A model generated the notes under the pieces. The model was not told the origin of the DNA, did not search any database, and worked only from the letters and a program-made list of their open reading frames with translations. DNA of 22,653 bases from JBNJEM01 sp051745935 (GTDB taxonomy: Bacteria > Planctomycetota > Planctomycetia > Pirellulales > Pirellulaceae): contig JBNJEM010000048.1 in NCBI GenBank assembly GCA_051745935.1, forward strand, positions 1-22,653, read 5' to 3'. Below, in pieces: positions 6,590 to 15,300 of the stretch. The position numbers and the translations under genes are program-made. Every line of letters starts with the position of its first letter. The stretch's first letter is position 1.

Positions 6590-9500
6590 TCAGGGCGTGA
6601 CACGGGTCAACGGCGATCCCGGTATTGCATCGATTTCACATTTGGCCGGCGCCTCGTACGCTTCGTCGAGCCCGAAGGGGTCGAACGGGCCGGGACGGCG
6701 CAGGATGGGAGCCGTTTTGATACGAGGGCGAATGGAGATCCAGTCCACGCCCTGGAAAACCGGATCGTCGATCGCTCGAACTTCTTCAGCACCCCGATAG
6801 GGGCACATCGTATCGATCCACACCTGGATGCGGCGCAGGTTAATCGAATCAACCTCCACGCCGTGATGCTCCCCGCTCGAACACAGATCGACCAGTCGAC
6901 TCTTGTAAGACAGTCTAGTCATCGGTTTCGGCGTGGTGTAGGCAGCCGGGTCCCGCTGATCGTACCCTTCGACGATCAGGGTGTCGGCAATGCCAAAGCC
7001 GGGGGGCGGATCTTCAGGTGGCTGATAGGGCGAGCCCCAGCTCGGCCGCCCGGTCAAGGTTACGTAGGGCTCCTTGAAAACGTTGTAGCCCGGACGGAGG
7101 GTTAAATCGAGAGTTTCACGGGCCTCGCCGTCGCCTTGGTGACATTCCCCGCAGTATTGATCGAGGACGGGCTGAACGTACCGTTCGTAGCTGACGGAGT
7201 TGTCGCTCCAGGGAGGAGGAGTAATCTGGCTGGGTTGGCGGTGTAGGGCCAGGCCTTGCGACTGGAGCGGGGGCGTGGTGCTATGCGACTCGTGGCACCC
7301 CAGGCATCCGCGGCGTTCGCCGGGCATGACGCCGGTGAAACTGCGCATCGTCTGCAAGCAGCGATATTTCTCGTCCAGCAGCTGGAAATGCAGCGCAATG
7401 CCCGAAGGCGCGTAAAACGAAACTGAACCGTCCTCCTCGACTGGAACAGTTCCCAACACGCGTTTCACACCTTCCGACTGGACCATCGACACAACCGGGC
7501 CCGTGGAGGCATACGGCCGCTGGTTCCAGTAGGTGTAGGTCTTCGGTTCGATATTGAGCACACGAAGATATTTCGCCTTCCCGCGCATTTCTTCGGGCGC
7601 GTTGTCGTAGACATCGTTGCTGGTAATGATTCCGTCAGCCGGCTTGCCGCGCTCTTCCATGGTGGGCCATGCCACGCGATCGGGGATTCGCGGCGGCAGG
7701 CGCCGCGCTCGGACGGGCTGGGCATGGAAAATGTTGTGCGTGCCTTCGTGGATCAGTTCCCGATTGCCGTCGACGTCCATCAGATAGAGGACGAATTTGG
7801 AGGCGGTTCCCTCTCCGGCCCGGCTGGCGGACACGAGGAAGTCGGTTTCGCTCAACGGATAGGGCGAATAGTAACCGGAATACCGGCCACTGGGATGATA
7901 GTCGGGCGACTCGACCGGATCGACAGGACCGTTTCCGCTTTCCGGCCACGGCATGTCCGCCGTCACTTTGGTCAACCCGTCAGGGAAGTTGAGACCTTCC
8001 CGGGGGTCGATGATCCCCACCGACCCGCTGAACCAGTCGTGGTGAGCACTACCGGTGAACATGACCCGCCCGCTGTTGGGGATCGCGCGGCCGTCTTTCA
8101 GCAAATCGGGCCATACCGACTGGTTCCCCCAGAACGTGTTGACCTGCGTGCCGTCGGGATTCATCGTCCAGAGGCTTTGGGCACGCCACAGCGGCTTGTC
8201 GGTGTATTCCCATCTGGTAAAGAGGATTCGCCCGTCGTTAAGCACCGAAGGCGTGTAATCGGGTTCGTTGTTTCGGGAAATGAGATAGAGGTCCGTGCCG
8301 TCTAGTTTCATCCGTGCCAGGATGAACGCGTTGGTTGGCGGCATGCAGCGAACGTAGGTATGACCGCGTGTCGTCGTGAACGCGATGTGTTCGCCGTCAG
8401 GCAGATAAATCGGATCCAGATCGTCGAAAATACCGGAGGTCAGCTGGCGTACATTCGATCCGTCGACATTGCATTCGTAAAGGTGGAAGGCTTTCTCGTT
8501 GTGCGGCTTGAAGCAGAAAACCACGCGTTCGCCATCGAAAGAGAGATCGGGCCGCCAGAAGGAACCGTGCAAAGGTTGTTTGGGCATCAACTGAACCAAG
8601 TGGCCGCCGGGTGAAAGCCCCTGAAGCGTCATCAGCCTGCCACCGGGAACCGCCATATAGCCCAGCCGGTGCCGGGTTTCATGGCGCCATTCCGAACCAT
8701 GCGGAAACGGCATGTCGACGAAAAGCACGCTGTCGAAATCGAGGACGGGGTTGGATAACATGATGGACCGTTTGACCCGCCGCACGTCGAAATACAGCTC
8801 CGCGTTGCTCTCGGTCAGCGAGCTCGCCTTTTCCTTCAATTCACCCAACTCGCCAAGCTGTTGGGAAAAGTCCACTCGATCCGGATCGTCGCCGACAATG
8901 CGGTCGGCGAGCTCTTCAGCCCACTGGATTTCCTGGAGGATTCGTTTGGGGGAGGGGGTGCCGCCGGCCTGGTGCAGCCAGTCCTTCCGCAGGAGCTGTT
9001 CGGCTTCGGCGGAAGAGTAGTCTGTCGTTTCCGGAGTGCTGGGCGTCCGGTAAGGGGCAACCGCTTCTCGCTCGACAGGCCGTTCCTCTATCCGTTCCGC
9101 CAGGCGCAGGATCGGCTCGAGCCAGCTCGCATCGAGAGTGGCATCGCCTTGAGTCAGTCGCTTTTCCATTTCCTGCTTGAGCTTCCGAACCTTTTTCCAT
9201 TTTCGCTCTTCTTCCGGCGTGAGCCGCGCCCACTGCTGCTTGGTCATCGGCATGTATTCGGCGTAGCGTTCCAGTACCTCCCGGGCATGCTCCATGACCG
9301 AGGACGGGTCGGCCAGCATGAAGTAATCGCTCGGCTTCATTTTCAGGTGTTTCGTGAAACGCCTGTATTCGTCCGGGAAATCCGCGCGGAGGCTCCTCGA
9401 CGCCACGGTTTCCACGCTGCTGGAGAGATCAAAATCCTTTTCCCGGACTCGCGCCCGAATTGCCGCGAGCGTTCCGGAAAAGGTTTCCTTTTCGACGTAG

Positions 9501-10255
9501 ACCTTCGACCATTGTCTGCTGGCTTCCTTGAACGACTGGGCGATAGCGGTGTTGCCCTTGAGGAAAAGCGCAACCATTTCGTCTTCCGACAGGCAGTCGT
9601 CGAAAATCCGCAGGTCGTCCATGCCTCCTTGAAAGAATTCGCCCGTGCCGCCGGAGGAGCCGATATAACACACGCCACTTGAGGTGGTGATCAATTCGCC
9701 CTCGTGCTTCAGGCGGCCAATTTCCGCGCCGTCAAGGTAAACCCGCATGTGGCTGCCGTCGAACGTGGCTCCGCAATGATGCCACTCTCCGTCGAGCACC
9801 ACTTCGGGCGTGATCGACGCATCACATTCGGCGTAACGTCCGCCGGCGTTCAGGCCCAGAGCCAGAACGGTTCCCTCGTTCTGGAAGGAGAAGAGAATTC
9901 GTTTTTCGCCGACTTCCTGCCGAAACAGCTCGTTGTAACGGTCGAAGCGATCGGGTTTGACCCAAACGGAGAAGGAAATACGCCGAAGCTTTTCCGGGAT
10001 CATCGTTCCGGGCACGGAAACAACCGCGTTATCCGAGAAACGCGCCGCCGCGCCAAAGACCCCCGCGGTCCGCCGCATCTTTGACCGAGCGGTTGCGTGG
10101 AAGGTGGAATCGATCGCGTTGGGCAGTATTTTGCCGTCAGCCTGATCGAAGGTCCAGTGCGCGAACGGCTTTCCCTCCCGGGCGAACAGCGACGAGGGAA
10201 TCGACATTCCGATAACGCATGCCAGCAAGAGACCTGTTGTGTGATTGACTCGCAT
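6590..10255 (-). CDS. LamG, TolB-like propeller, HZS-alpha-like dihaem cytochrome
   Basis: 1221 residues with an N-terminal signal peptide (GLLLACVIGMSIPSSLFA), so exported. In order: a LamG domain at ~30-235 (ISFSVWVKP, EWHHCGATFDGSHMRVYLDG, MDDLRIFDDCLSEDE); a charged helical linker at ~240-470; a TolB/WD-like propeller at ~510-820 with blades such as YLPDGEHIAFTTTRG and SLWTMNPDGTQ; then the hydrazine-synthase-alpha-type segment (VLGTVPVEEDGSVSFYAPSG, LQTMRSFTGVMPGERRGC). Two CxxCH c-haem motifs are visible: CLGCH at 984-988 and CGECH at 1035-1039. HZS-alpha-like proteins are common in Planctomycetes that do not do anammox, so no hydrazine chemistry is implied; a redox or sugar-binding role outside the cytoplasm is more likely. 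The start has AAGGTAAGG just upstream. The stop faces the hydrolase stop with 5 bp between. Confidence 0.9.
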   Translation of the reverse strand: MRVNHTTGLLLACVIGMSIPSSLFAREGKPFAHWTFDQADGKILPNAIDSTFHATARSKMRRTAGVFGAAARFSDNAVVSVPGTMIPEKLRRISFSVWVKPDRFDRYNELFRQEVGEKRILFSFQNEGTVLALGLNAGGRYAECDASITPEVVLDGEWHHCGATFDGSHMRVYLDGAEIGRLKHEGELITTSSGVCYIGSSGGTGEFFQGGMDDLRIFDDCLSEDEMVALFLKGNTAIAQSFKEASRQWSKVYVEKETFSGTLAAIRARVREKDFDLSSSVETVASRSLRADFPDEYRRFTKHLKMKPSDYFMLADPSSVMEHAREVLERYAEYMPMTKQQWARLTPEEERKWKKVRKLKQEMEKRLTQGDATLDASWLEPILRLAERIEERPVEREAVAPYRTPSTPETTDYSSAEAEQLLRKDWLHQAGGTPSPKRILQEIQWAEELADRIVGDDPDRVDFSQQLGELGELKEKASSLTESNAELYFDVRRVKRSIMLSNPVLDFDSVLFVDMPFPHGSEWRHETRHRLGYMAVPGGRLMTLQGLSPGGHLVQLMPKQPLHGSFWRPDLSFDGERVVFCFKPHNEKAFHLYECNVDGSNVRQLTSGIFDDLDPIYLPDGEHIAFTTTRGHTYVRCMPPTNAFILARMKLDGTDLYLISRNNEPDYTPSVLNDGRILFTRWEYTDKPLWRAQSLWTMNPDGTQVNTFWGNQSVWPDLLKDGRAIPNSGRVMFTGSAHHDWFSGSVGIIDPREGLNFPDGLTKVTADMPWPESGNGPVDPVESPDYHPSGRYSGYYSPYPLSETDFLVSASRAGEGTASKFVLYLMDVDGNRELIHEGTHNIFHAQPVRARRLPPRIPDRVAWPTMEERGKPADGIITSNDVYDNAPEEMRGKAKYLRVLNIEPKTYTYWNQRPYASTGPVVSMVQSEGVKRVLGTVPVEEDGSVSFYAPSGIALHFQLLDEKYRCLQTMRSFTGVMPGERRGCLGCHESHSTTPPLQSQGLALHRQPSQITPPPWSDNSVSYERYVQPVLDQYCGECHQGDGEARETLDLTLRPGYNVFKEPYVTLTGRPSWGSPYQPPEDPPPGFGIADTLIVEGYDQRDPAAYTTPKPMTRLSYKSRLVDLCSSGEHHGVEVDSINLRRIQVWIDTMCPYRGAEEVRAIDDPVFQGVDWISIRPRIKTAPILRRPGPFDPFGLDEAYEAPAKCEIDAIPGSPLTRVTP

Positions 10256-10491
10256 GTCCTTACCTTCTGACTTGAGTTCGGGAACGTTTGTGCCTGGCCG
10301 GCTACCGCGAGCCGTTCAGCACGGATGTGGAGGATCTTGCGACTTTCAATGTTGGTGGCTATCGAGGACATCGCTCGGCATAGAGTCAACCGTCCTCTGG
10401 GGCCAACTCCGCCATGGTTCGCTGTGCGAGCCTGCTCGACTTGCCTCAAGGGATCATGACCACGAGGCTTGACCACGCCTCGCATCACAAC
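10256..10491. other. Spacer between dihaem protein and lipoprotein genes
   Basis: A 236-bp gap without a gene. A CGAGGC/GCCTCG hairpin lies near 10464-10484, just after the lipoprotein stop on the minus strand. It lacks a U tract, so it is at best a weak terminator. The promoter of the dihaem protein, if it is not read through from upstream, would be here. Confidence 0.4.
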
Positions 10492-10932
10492 TTACCCAGT
10501 GGCGAAGCTGGGCACACCGCCGGGATCCAAATCGAAGTCGAGCCCTTCCGCGTCCCCCTCGATGGTTGCCCTCAGAGGGGTCTCGTCGGAATTATACTGT
10601 TTACCGGTCATCGGCGCCGTAAGGTCGACCTTCTGGTCAGGATTCAGATCCGGATCGGCGGCGCCCTGTCCGGTCACGCGAAAACCGGATACTTTAACGA
10701 TCTTATCTCCGGGGGGAACCATCGCCTCGTATTTGCCGTCCTCAATGATCCCTCCGCCCGTGGCTCCGGTTCCATCTTCCGGCACGAAGGAAATACTCCC
10801 CCGGTCGACGGGTTCCCCGTCGACCGTCACCTCTCCGGTAACCTTATACTCTTCCTTTTGCGGGCCACAGCCAAGCACGCACATAACGCCGAAGGCCAGG
10901 ATCCAATTCCACGCGACATTTTTTTTCACCAT
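10492..10932 (-). CDS. Small lipoprotein with carboxypeptidase-regulatory-like fold
   Basis: I chose the ATG at 10932 (146 residues), giving MVKKNVAWNWILAFGVMCVLGCG with an LGC lipobox, and AGAAAGG about 8 nt upstream. A longer in-frame start at 11046 would put 38 odd residues before the signal. After the acylated Cys come short beta strands (YKVTGEVTVDGEPVDRGSIS, FVPEDGTGA, DGKYEAMVPPGDKIVKVSG), the usual transthyretin-like or carboxypeptidase-regulatory domain of Planctomycetes. The partner role is unknown. Such lipoproteins are frequently encoded beside a DUF1559 gene, as here, with the DUF1559 gene 133 nt upstream. Probably anchored to a membrane facing the periplasm. Confidence 0.85.
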   Translation of the reverse strand: MVKKNVAWNWILAFGVMCVLGCGPQKEEYKVTGEVTVDGEPVDRGSISFVPEDGTGATGGGIIEDGKYEAMVPPGDKIVKVSGFRVTGQGAADPDLNPDQKVDLTAPMTGKQYNSDETPLRATIEGDAEGLDFDLDPGGVPSFATG

Positions 10933-10953
10933 GTCAAAACCTTTCTGATGGAC

Positions 10954-10996
10954 CTTGTCACATGTTCGACAAGGGGGGATTACGGCACGGCCGTAA
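10954..10996. promoter_or_regulatory. Two stem-loops before the lipoprotein gene
   Basis: TTACGGC/GCCGTAA (10980-10986 with 10990-10996, 3-nt loop) and CTTGTC/GACAAG (10954-10959 with 10968-10973) lie between the DUF1559 stop and the lipoprotein ribosome binding site. They could end or weaken transcription from the DUF1559 gene, or stabilise the downstream message. No U tract follows, so a classical terminator is unlikely. Confidence 0.4.
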
Positions 10997-11065
10997 GCCA
11001 TTGGCTGGGCCGCCGCGATGTAAGCCAAAAAACATCGGGGGCTCAAACAGGTCCTTCAAGCCTCG

Positions 11066-12016
11066 TTAGTTAACCACCCCGTCTGCAATATCCTTGCCGC
11101 GGCTGGAGCCGGCGCTGATCCAAGCCTCCAGGTCAACCGTTTCACTGATAAAGTGGACAGAACCGTCACAGAAACAGGCGTTCACGCCGCCCGGGTGCTT
11201 GCTTCGGGCCGCCTGGTAGTTCAAGTGCGAGACGGCAATGCAGGGGGCCGGATGATCATTCGGATAGCCACAGTTCAAATGCACGTGGTCCGGTTCCGTA
11301 CTGTTAGGGGTGGTCATAGTCATGAATGTAGCACGTCCGCCGTCGTCGTTGAAAACATCTCCACGGGCATCATTTCCCGCGTCGGTGTTGGCCATGATGA
11401 TTTCCGACATGGCCAGGGTGTTGGAAAGCCCATCTTCGATCTCTGTTAACCTGATGTTGAACAGAAACATGAAAGGGGCGCCTCGCCACTCGGGACGCCG
11501 GAACGGCGCACGAGTGCCCTCGTCGGGGTACCAGTAATAGTCGTTGCCAAAATTACATACGTAGTTCCCTCGGCAACGGGTATACGGATCGGTCTTCCAC
11601 ATCGCGCGGGGGCGATCGCTGGGACAATAGTAGATGTCAATCGGACTCGCTACCGAAGTGAGGTTCTCACCCACATAGAAGGGCTGGACGAAATCGTAGC
11701 GATCCGCCAAGGCTTGTTGCTCCAGGAAAGGCCAGAGCCTGGGGATAAAGGCGTGACGCTGCATCACGGGAGTCGGTGCGCCGGCAACCCACGTGACGGG
11801 GTACGTCGATCCAAAGGGCAAAGCTTCGCCATAGGTGTCGGCGTAGTTATGGATGGCCAGCCCATACTGCTTCAAATTGTTGGTACACTGCATTCTTCTC
11901 GCCGCCTCTCTCGCCGCCTGGACCGCGGGCAGTAACAGTGCAACCAGAATACCGATGATGGCAATGACCACCAAGAGCTCAACAAGTGTGAATCCGCTTT
12001 TTCGTTGCGTCGCCAT
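11066..12016 (-). CDS. DUF1559 prepilin-type protein
   Basis: 316 residues from the ATG at 12016, preceded by TAGGAG 8 nt upstream; a longer start at 12037 adds seven residues and has no site. The N-terminus is a type IV prepilin/pseudopilin methylation motif, GFTLVELLVVIAIIGILVA, cut after the Gly. It is followed by the helix LLPAVQAAREAARRMQCTNNLKQ that defines the planctomycete DUF1559 (SBP_bac_10) family. The C-terminal family motif HPGGVNACFCDGSVHFI is intact. These proteins are present in dozens of copies per planctomycete genome and are thought to be secreted or surface pseudopilin-like proteins, with no proven role. It is followed by the lipoprotein gene. It lies 170 nt after the kinase of the sugar operon and could be read through from it. 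Confidence 0.95.
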   Translation of the reverse strand: MATQRKSGFTLVELLVVIAIIGILVALLLPAVQAAREAARRMQCTNNLKQYGLAIHNYADTYGEALPFGSTYPVTWVAGAPTPVMQRHAFIPRLWPFLEQQALADRYDFVQPFYVGENLTSVASPIDIYYCPSDRPRAMWKTDPYTRCRGNYVCNFGNDYYWYPDEGTRAPFRRPEWRGAPFMFLFNIRLTEIEDGLSNTLAMSEIIMANTDAGNDARGDVFNDDGGRATFMTMTTPNSTEPDHVHLNCGYPNDHPAPCIAVSHLNYQAARSKHPGGVNACFCDGSVHFISETVDLEAWISAGSSRGKDIADGVVN

Positions 12017-12186
12017 GGGCCAATCTCCTACATCCAAATAAGAAAACAGGGTTCAGTAGAGCAAACGGTACTACAAGTCAGGACCTTTCGTTGCCGAGGA
12101 TTATGGGTTATTCAATGAAATCCGGATGTAAACTCTCCTGACCACGAAGAGACTTGTTCTGTTTCCGCATAGTGGCAAGTATCTTC

Positions 12187-13740
12187 TCATGTGCCGGGCG
12201 ATTGGGCCTGAATTCGTGCCAGGGACTCGAACGCGCCGCCGCTGCTGAGCCCCTCGTAGCTCTGCACGTAAGCACGATAGAGGTCTTCGTATCGTTGGTG
12301 GCGCTTGCGGTCGGGCTCGATTTGATCCGCCACGTGGACCATCGCCGCGACGCCTTCTTCGATTGAACCAAAGACGCCGGCGCCCACCCCGCCGAGCAAT
12401 GCGGCTGCCAGCGCCGTGGACTCGCCAACTCGCAGCGTCTCCACGGGGCGTCCATAAACATCGGCCTGGATCTGATTCCAAAACATTGAGCGAGTGGCCC
12501 CGCCGCCGATTCGCAGCGAGCGGACCGATAAACCAGCCACGTTCCACTGCTCAAGCATGTCCCGAATTTCCAGCACCACCCCCTCCATCACGGCTCGGGT
12601 CATGTCCGCCCGGCCATGTGCGAGTGAGAGTCCGATGAACGCCGCGCGAGCCCGCGGGTTCCACCGCGGCGTGCCAGCGGTGGCCAGGTACGGCAGGTAA
12701 ACCAGCCCCTGGCTACCGGGAGGAGCGGTGGCGGCCAACCGATCGAGCTGTTGATACGCATCCAGGCCACCGGCCGCTTCAATCTCTTTTTCCTGGGTAC
12801 CCACCACGTCGCGATACCATCGCAGCCCGGCCGCCGTCGCGTTGGAGAGGCCTTCGACTTGCCACATCCCCGGCCCGACATGGTGTGTGATCATCATTCC
12901 GCCGAACCCGGGCAGAGGACGGTCCGTCGGCAGGATCGCCAAGCCGGCCGTGCCCAGTGTCACGGTGGCTAGCCCCGGCTCAATCGCGCCCATTCCCAAC
13001 ACACTGCAGTTTTGGTCACCCGCGCCCATGCACAGGGGTGTGCCCGCGGCAAATCCCGTCTTGTCGGCCACGGTCGAGCTGATCGTCCCCAGGGGCGTCC
13101 CCGGCAACGTGGGACGGCCAAACATTTCGGGGCCCATGTCGAGTCGCTCCAACAGCGGCAGGTTCCAGTTCGCGCGACGCACGTCCCACACGCCGTAGAA
13201 AACGGCGCAACACAAATCGGTGTAGAAATCGTCGGCACCGAAGGCGCGCAATACGAAATCCTGGTTTTGCACGAAACGAGCGGTCTTGGCGAACAGGGCG
13301 GGCTCGTGCTTGCGCATCCAAAGGATCTTGCCAACGATCCACGTGGTACTCAACGGCAACCCGTTTTGTTCGTAGTATTCCTCGGGCGATATTATCCGGC
13401 CAAGCTCTTCCACCTCCTCGGTGGCGCGCGCGTCCTGCCAGGAAAACATGGGCCGCACCGCGTTGCCGTCCGCCGCGACGGGACAAGCAACGGAACGTTG
13501 CGCCGAGAAACCGATGGACGCGATGCGATGCGGGTCGATATTCGACCGATCGACGGCGGCACGGCAGGCCTCCATCGTCTTCTCTACCAGGAGACGCGGA
13601 TCCTGCTCTACCCAGCCCGGTCGCGGATAACTCGCTCCGTAGTCACAGTAATGGCCGCCCAGCGGGTTCCCGCACGGGTCGAAAATCATGCACCGCGCGC
13701 CGGTGGTGCCAACATCTACTCCGGCCAGGTACTCTGCCAT
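12187..13740 (-). CDS. FGGY-family carbohydrate kinase
   Basis: 517 residues, the usual length. Phosphorylates a free ketose or polyol with ATP. The N-terminal phosphate-1 loop is AGVDVGTTGARCMIFD (~6-21). The second half opens with GAGDQNCSVLGMGA, where D242 is the likely catalytic base, followed by TVTLGTAGLA. The C-terminal LRIGGGATRSMFWNQIQADVYG is the adenosine site. Overall it resembles xylulokinases and also autoinducer-2 kinase LsrK; the sequence alone does not fix the substrate. GGAGTGATCC sits directly before the ATG and overlaps the stop of the DeoC-like gene, which ends 3 nt upstream, so the two are coupled. It is the last gene of the four-gene sugar operon. Confidence 0.92.
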   Translation of the reverse strand: MAEYLAGVDVGTTGARCMIFDPCGNPLGGHYCDYGASYPRPGWVEQDPRLLVEKTMEACRAAVDRSNIDPHRIASIGFSAQRSVACPVAADGNAVRPMFSWQDARATEEVEELGRIISPEEYYEQNGLPLSTTWIVGKILWMRKHEPALFAKTARFVQNQDFVLRAFGADDFYTDLCCAVFYGVWDVRRANWNLPLLERLDMGPEMFGRPTLPGTPLGTISSTVADKTGFAAGTPLCMGAGDQNCSVLGMGAIEPGLATVTLGTAGLAILPTDRPLPGFGGMMITHHVGPGMWQVEGLSNATAAGLRWYRDVVGTQEKEIEAAGGLDAYQQLDRLAATAPPGSQGLVYLPYLATAGTPRWNPRARAAFIGLSLAHGRADMTRAVMEGVVLEIRDMLEQWNVAGLSVRSLRIGGGATRSMFWNQIQADVYGRPVETLRVGESTALAAALLGGVGAGVFGSIEEGVAAMVHVADQIEPDRKRHQRYEDLYRAYVQSYEGLSSGGAFESLARIQAQSPGT

Positions 13741-13743
13741 GGA

Positions 13744-14487
13744 TCACTCCTTGGCTTCTATCGTGACGCGCCGTTGGCTTGGCACCAGGCCGATGTTGCG
13801 GACCATTTCCAGGGAATCGACAATTTCCGGCCCAGCGCGGGTGCCGATTCGATCAGCCCCGGCAAGCAGGAAAACCATGGCGTTCTGGGGACGAGGAAAT
13901 TTCACGCCCGCTACCTTCAGCCGTACCGGTGCGTCGCGAACGGCGTCAGCCATGATCAAGAACTGCTGAAGGCTGGGCCCCTCGAACTGCCCGCTGGAGG
14001 TTTTTACAAAGTCGATACCGGCCTCGGCGACCAACTTGCTCGCGGTGGCGATCTCCTCGTCGTTCAAATAACACACTTCCAGGATGCATTTCGTCACTGC
14101 CTCGCCAGCAGCCTGCTTAAAAGCCCGCAACTCCTCCTCCACTACCCGGCCGTCCCCGCTTTTGAGAGCGCCGATGTTCATCACTATGTCGACGGCCGTA
14201 CAGCCGCGGCGAACCGCGTCCTCCACTTCAAAGGCTTTCACGGCCGCCGGCGAGCTGCCGAAGGGAAAGGCGATTGCCGCTCCGATCTCCACATCGTCCA
14301 TTCCGCCCAACTCGTCGCGGATCACGGGAGCCCAGTAGGCGCTGCTCGCATAAAAGGCGGCAAAACCATATTGGCGAGTTAGAGCGCAGCCTTCGCGAAT
14401 GTCCACCTCGGTGGTCTGCTTGGGCAAAATCGAGAAGTCAATGGCCCTGGCCAAAGCCCTCGCATCGAGCTGCTCAAAATCAATCAC
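13744..14487 (-). CDS. DeoC/LacD-type class I aldolase
   Basis: 247 residues starting with GTG at 14487 (GGAG 7 nt before). It is a TIM-barrel Schiff-base aldolase of the deoxyribose-phosphate aldolase superfamily. The DeoC landmarks are in order: AIDFSILPKQTTEVDI, VDIVMNIGALKSGDG, ILEVCYLNDEEI, then DFVKTSSG with the Schiff-base lysine K162, and RLKVAGVKF with the second lysine K191. The usual VKASGGIR loop is changed to LKVAGVKFPRP, so the phosphate or substrate site may differ from true DeoC. LsrF-type AI-2 enzymes belong to the same superfamily and pair with an FGGY kinase, which is worth a test. It lies 42 nt after the HAD gene and 3 nt before the kinase. Confidence 0.85.
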   Translation of the reverse strand: MIDFEQLDARALARAIDFSILPKQTTEVDIREGCALTRQYGFAAFYASSAYWAPVIRDELGGMDDVEIGAAIAFPFGSSPAAVKAFEVEDAVRRGCTAVDIVMNIGALKSGDGRVVEEELRAFKQAAGEAVTKCILEVCYLNDEEIATASKLVAEAGIDFVKTSSGQFEGPSLQQFLIMADAVRDAPVRLKVAGVKFPRPQNAMVFLLAGADRIGTRAGPEIVDSLEMVRNIGLVPSQRRVTIEAKE

Positions 14488-14529
14488 GGATTGTCTCCTC
14501 TCAACGCTCTTCGCGGAAAATCTTCCTCA

Positions 14530-15300
14530 TCAATCGCCAGTGAACGCATCAACCAGATCCCGGGCATGGATGCAACCGTCTGTCAAAGCAAGCGTTCGGC
14601 CGCCGGCCCGTTGCCGCGCGCGCGGGCCGTGCACTTCTCCCAAACAGTCGACGACCACGTCCGCCATGCTCAAGTCCTCGTCCTCGGTGTACGCATTGGT
14701 CGTCGCCACTACGTGCATCCCGGCGGCTTTCGCTGCCACGGCCCCCAGGTGCGAATCCTCAAACACGACGCACTGGTCCGCTTGCAGCCCACTTTTCTCC
14801 AACGCCAGCAGGTAGATGGCCGGATCCGGCTTCTTGGCCTCCACCACGTCGCCAGCCAACACGAACTCAAGCGGGATGTCTCCGAGCAGGCCATGGGCGA
14901 TCGCTTGGGCCGCCCGCTGGTTCGAGGTGGTACAGACACCAAGCGTCAAGCCCAAGTCCTCGGCCTCTTTCATGATCCGGTGGACCCCCGGACGCAAGGG
15001 CAAGGCACCACTTTCAATCAACTCGACGAAAACGTCGGTCTTGCGCCGGTGAAGTCGGCGGATCAACTCTGGCACCTCCTCCGGATCGATCTCGGCACCA
15101 AAGCCTTTCGCTTGCCAGTAGTGCATCATTCGCTCTTTGCCGCCGCCGACTTGCAGCAGTTCATGGTACTCTTCCACGCCCCACTCCACGTCGAAGCCGA
15201 ACTCGGCGAACGTCCGGTTGAACGCCACTCGATGGCCGTCCCGCTCCGTATCGACGATCACCCCGTCCTGGTCGAAGATCAATGCCTTGATTTGACTCAT
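14530..15300 (-). CDS. CbbY-like HAD-superfamily sugar-phosphate phosphatase/mutase
   Basis: 256 residues. All four HAD motifs are present: FDQDGVIVDT (nucleophile D10, acid/base D12), CTTSN, the KKPDP lysine, and VVFEDS. The cap sequence TERDGHRVAFNRTFAEFG and ELLQVGGGKERMMHYW is characteristic of CbbY/CbbZ-type enzymes, of which CbbY dephosphorylates xylulose-1,5-bisphosphate. Related beta-phosphoglucomutases are an alternative. The ATG at 15300 overlaps the aldolase stop (ATGA), and GGAGG lies in the aldolase 3' end, indicating translational coupling. The C-terminus (~225-256, GPRARQRAGGRTLALTDGCIHARDLVDAF) looks like a short extension beyond the HAD core. In the pathway it would remove or move a phosphate on the intermediate between kinase and aldolase, or clear a by-product. 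Confidence 0.9.
   Translation of the reverse strand: MSQIKALIFDQDGVIVDTERDGHRVAFNRTFAEFGFDVEWGVEEYHELLQVGGGKERMMHYWQAKGFGAEIDPEEVPELIRRLHRRKTDVFVELIESGALPLRPGVHRIMKEAEDLGLTLGVCTTSNQRAAQAIAHGLLGDIPLEFVLAGDVVEAKKPDPAIYLLALEKSGLQADQCVVFEDSHLGAVAAKAAGMHVVATTNAYTEDEDLSMADVVVDCLGEVHGPRARQRAGGRTLALTDGCIHARDLVDAFTGD

Noticed and set aside
6590..10255. A true hydrazine synthase (anammox) gene
   Set aside because: No beta or gamma subunit genes nearby, an added LamG domain, and such relatives are common in non-anammox Planctomycetes.
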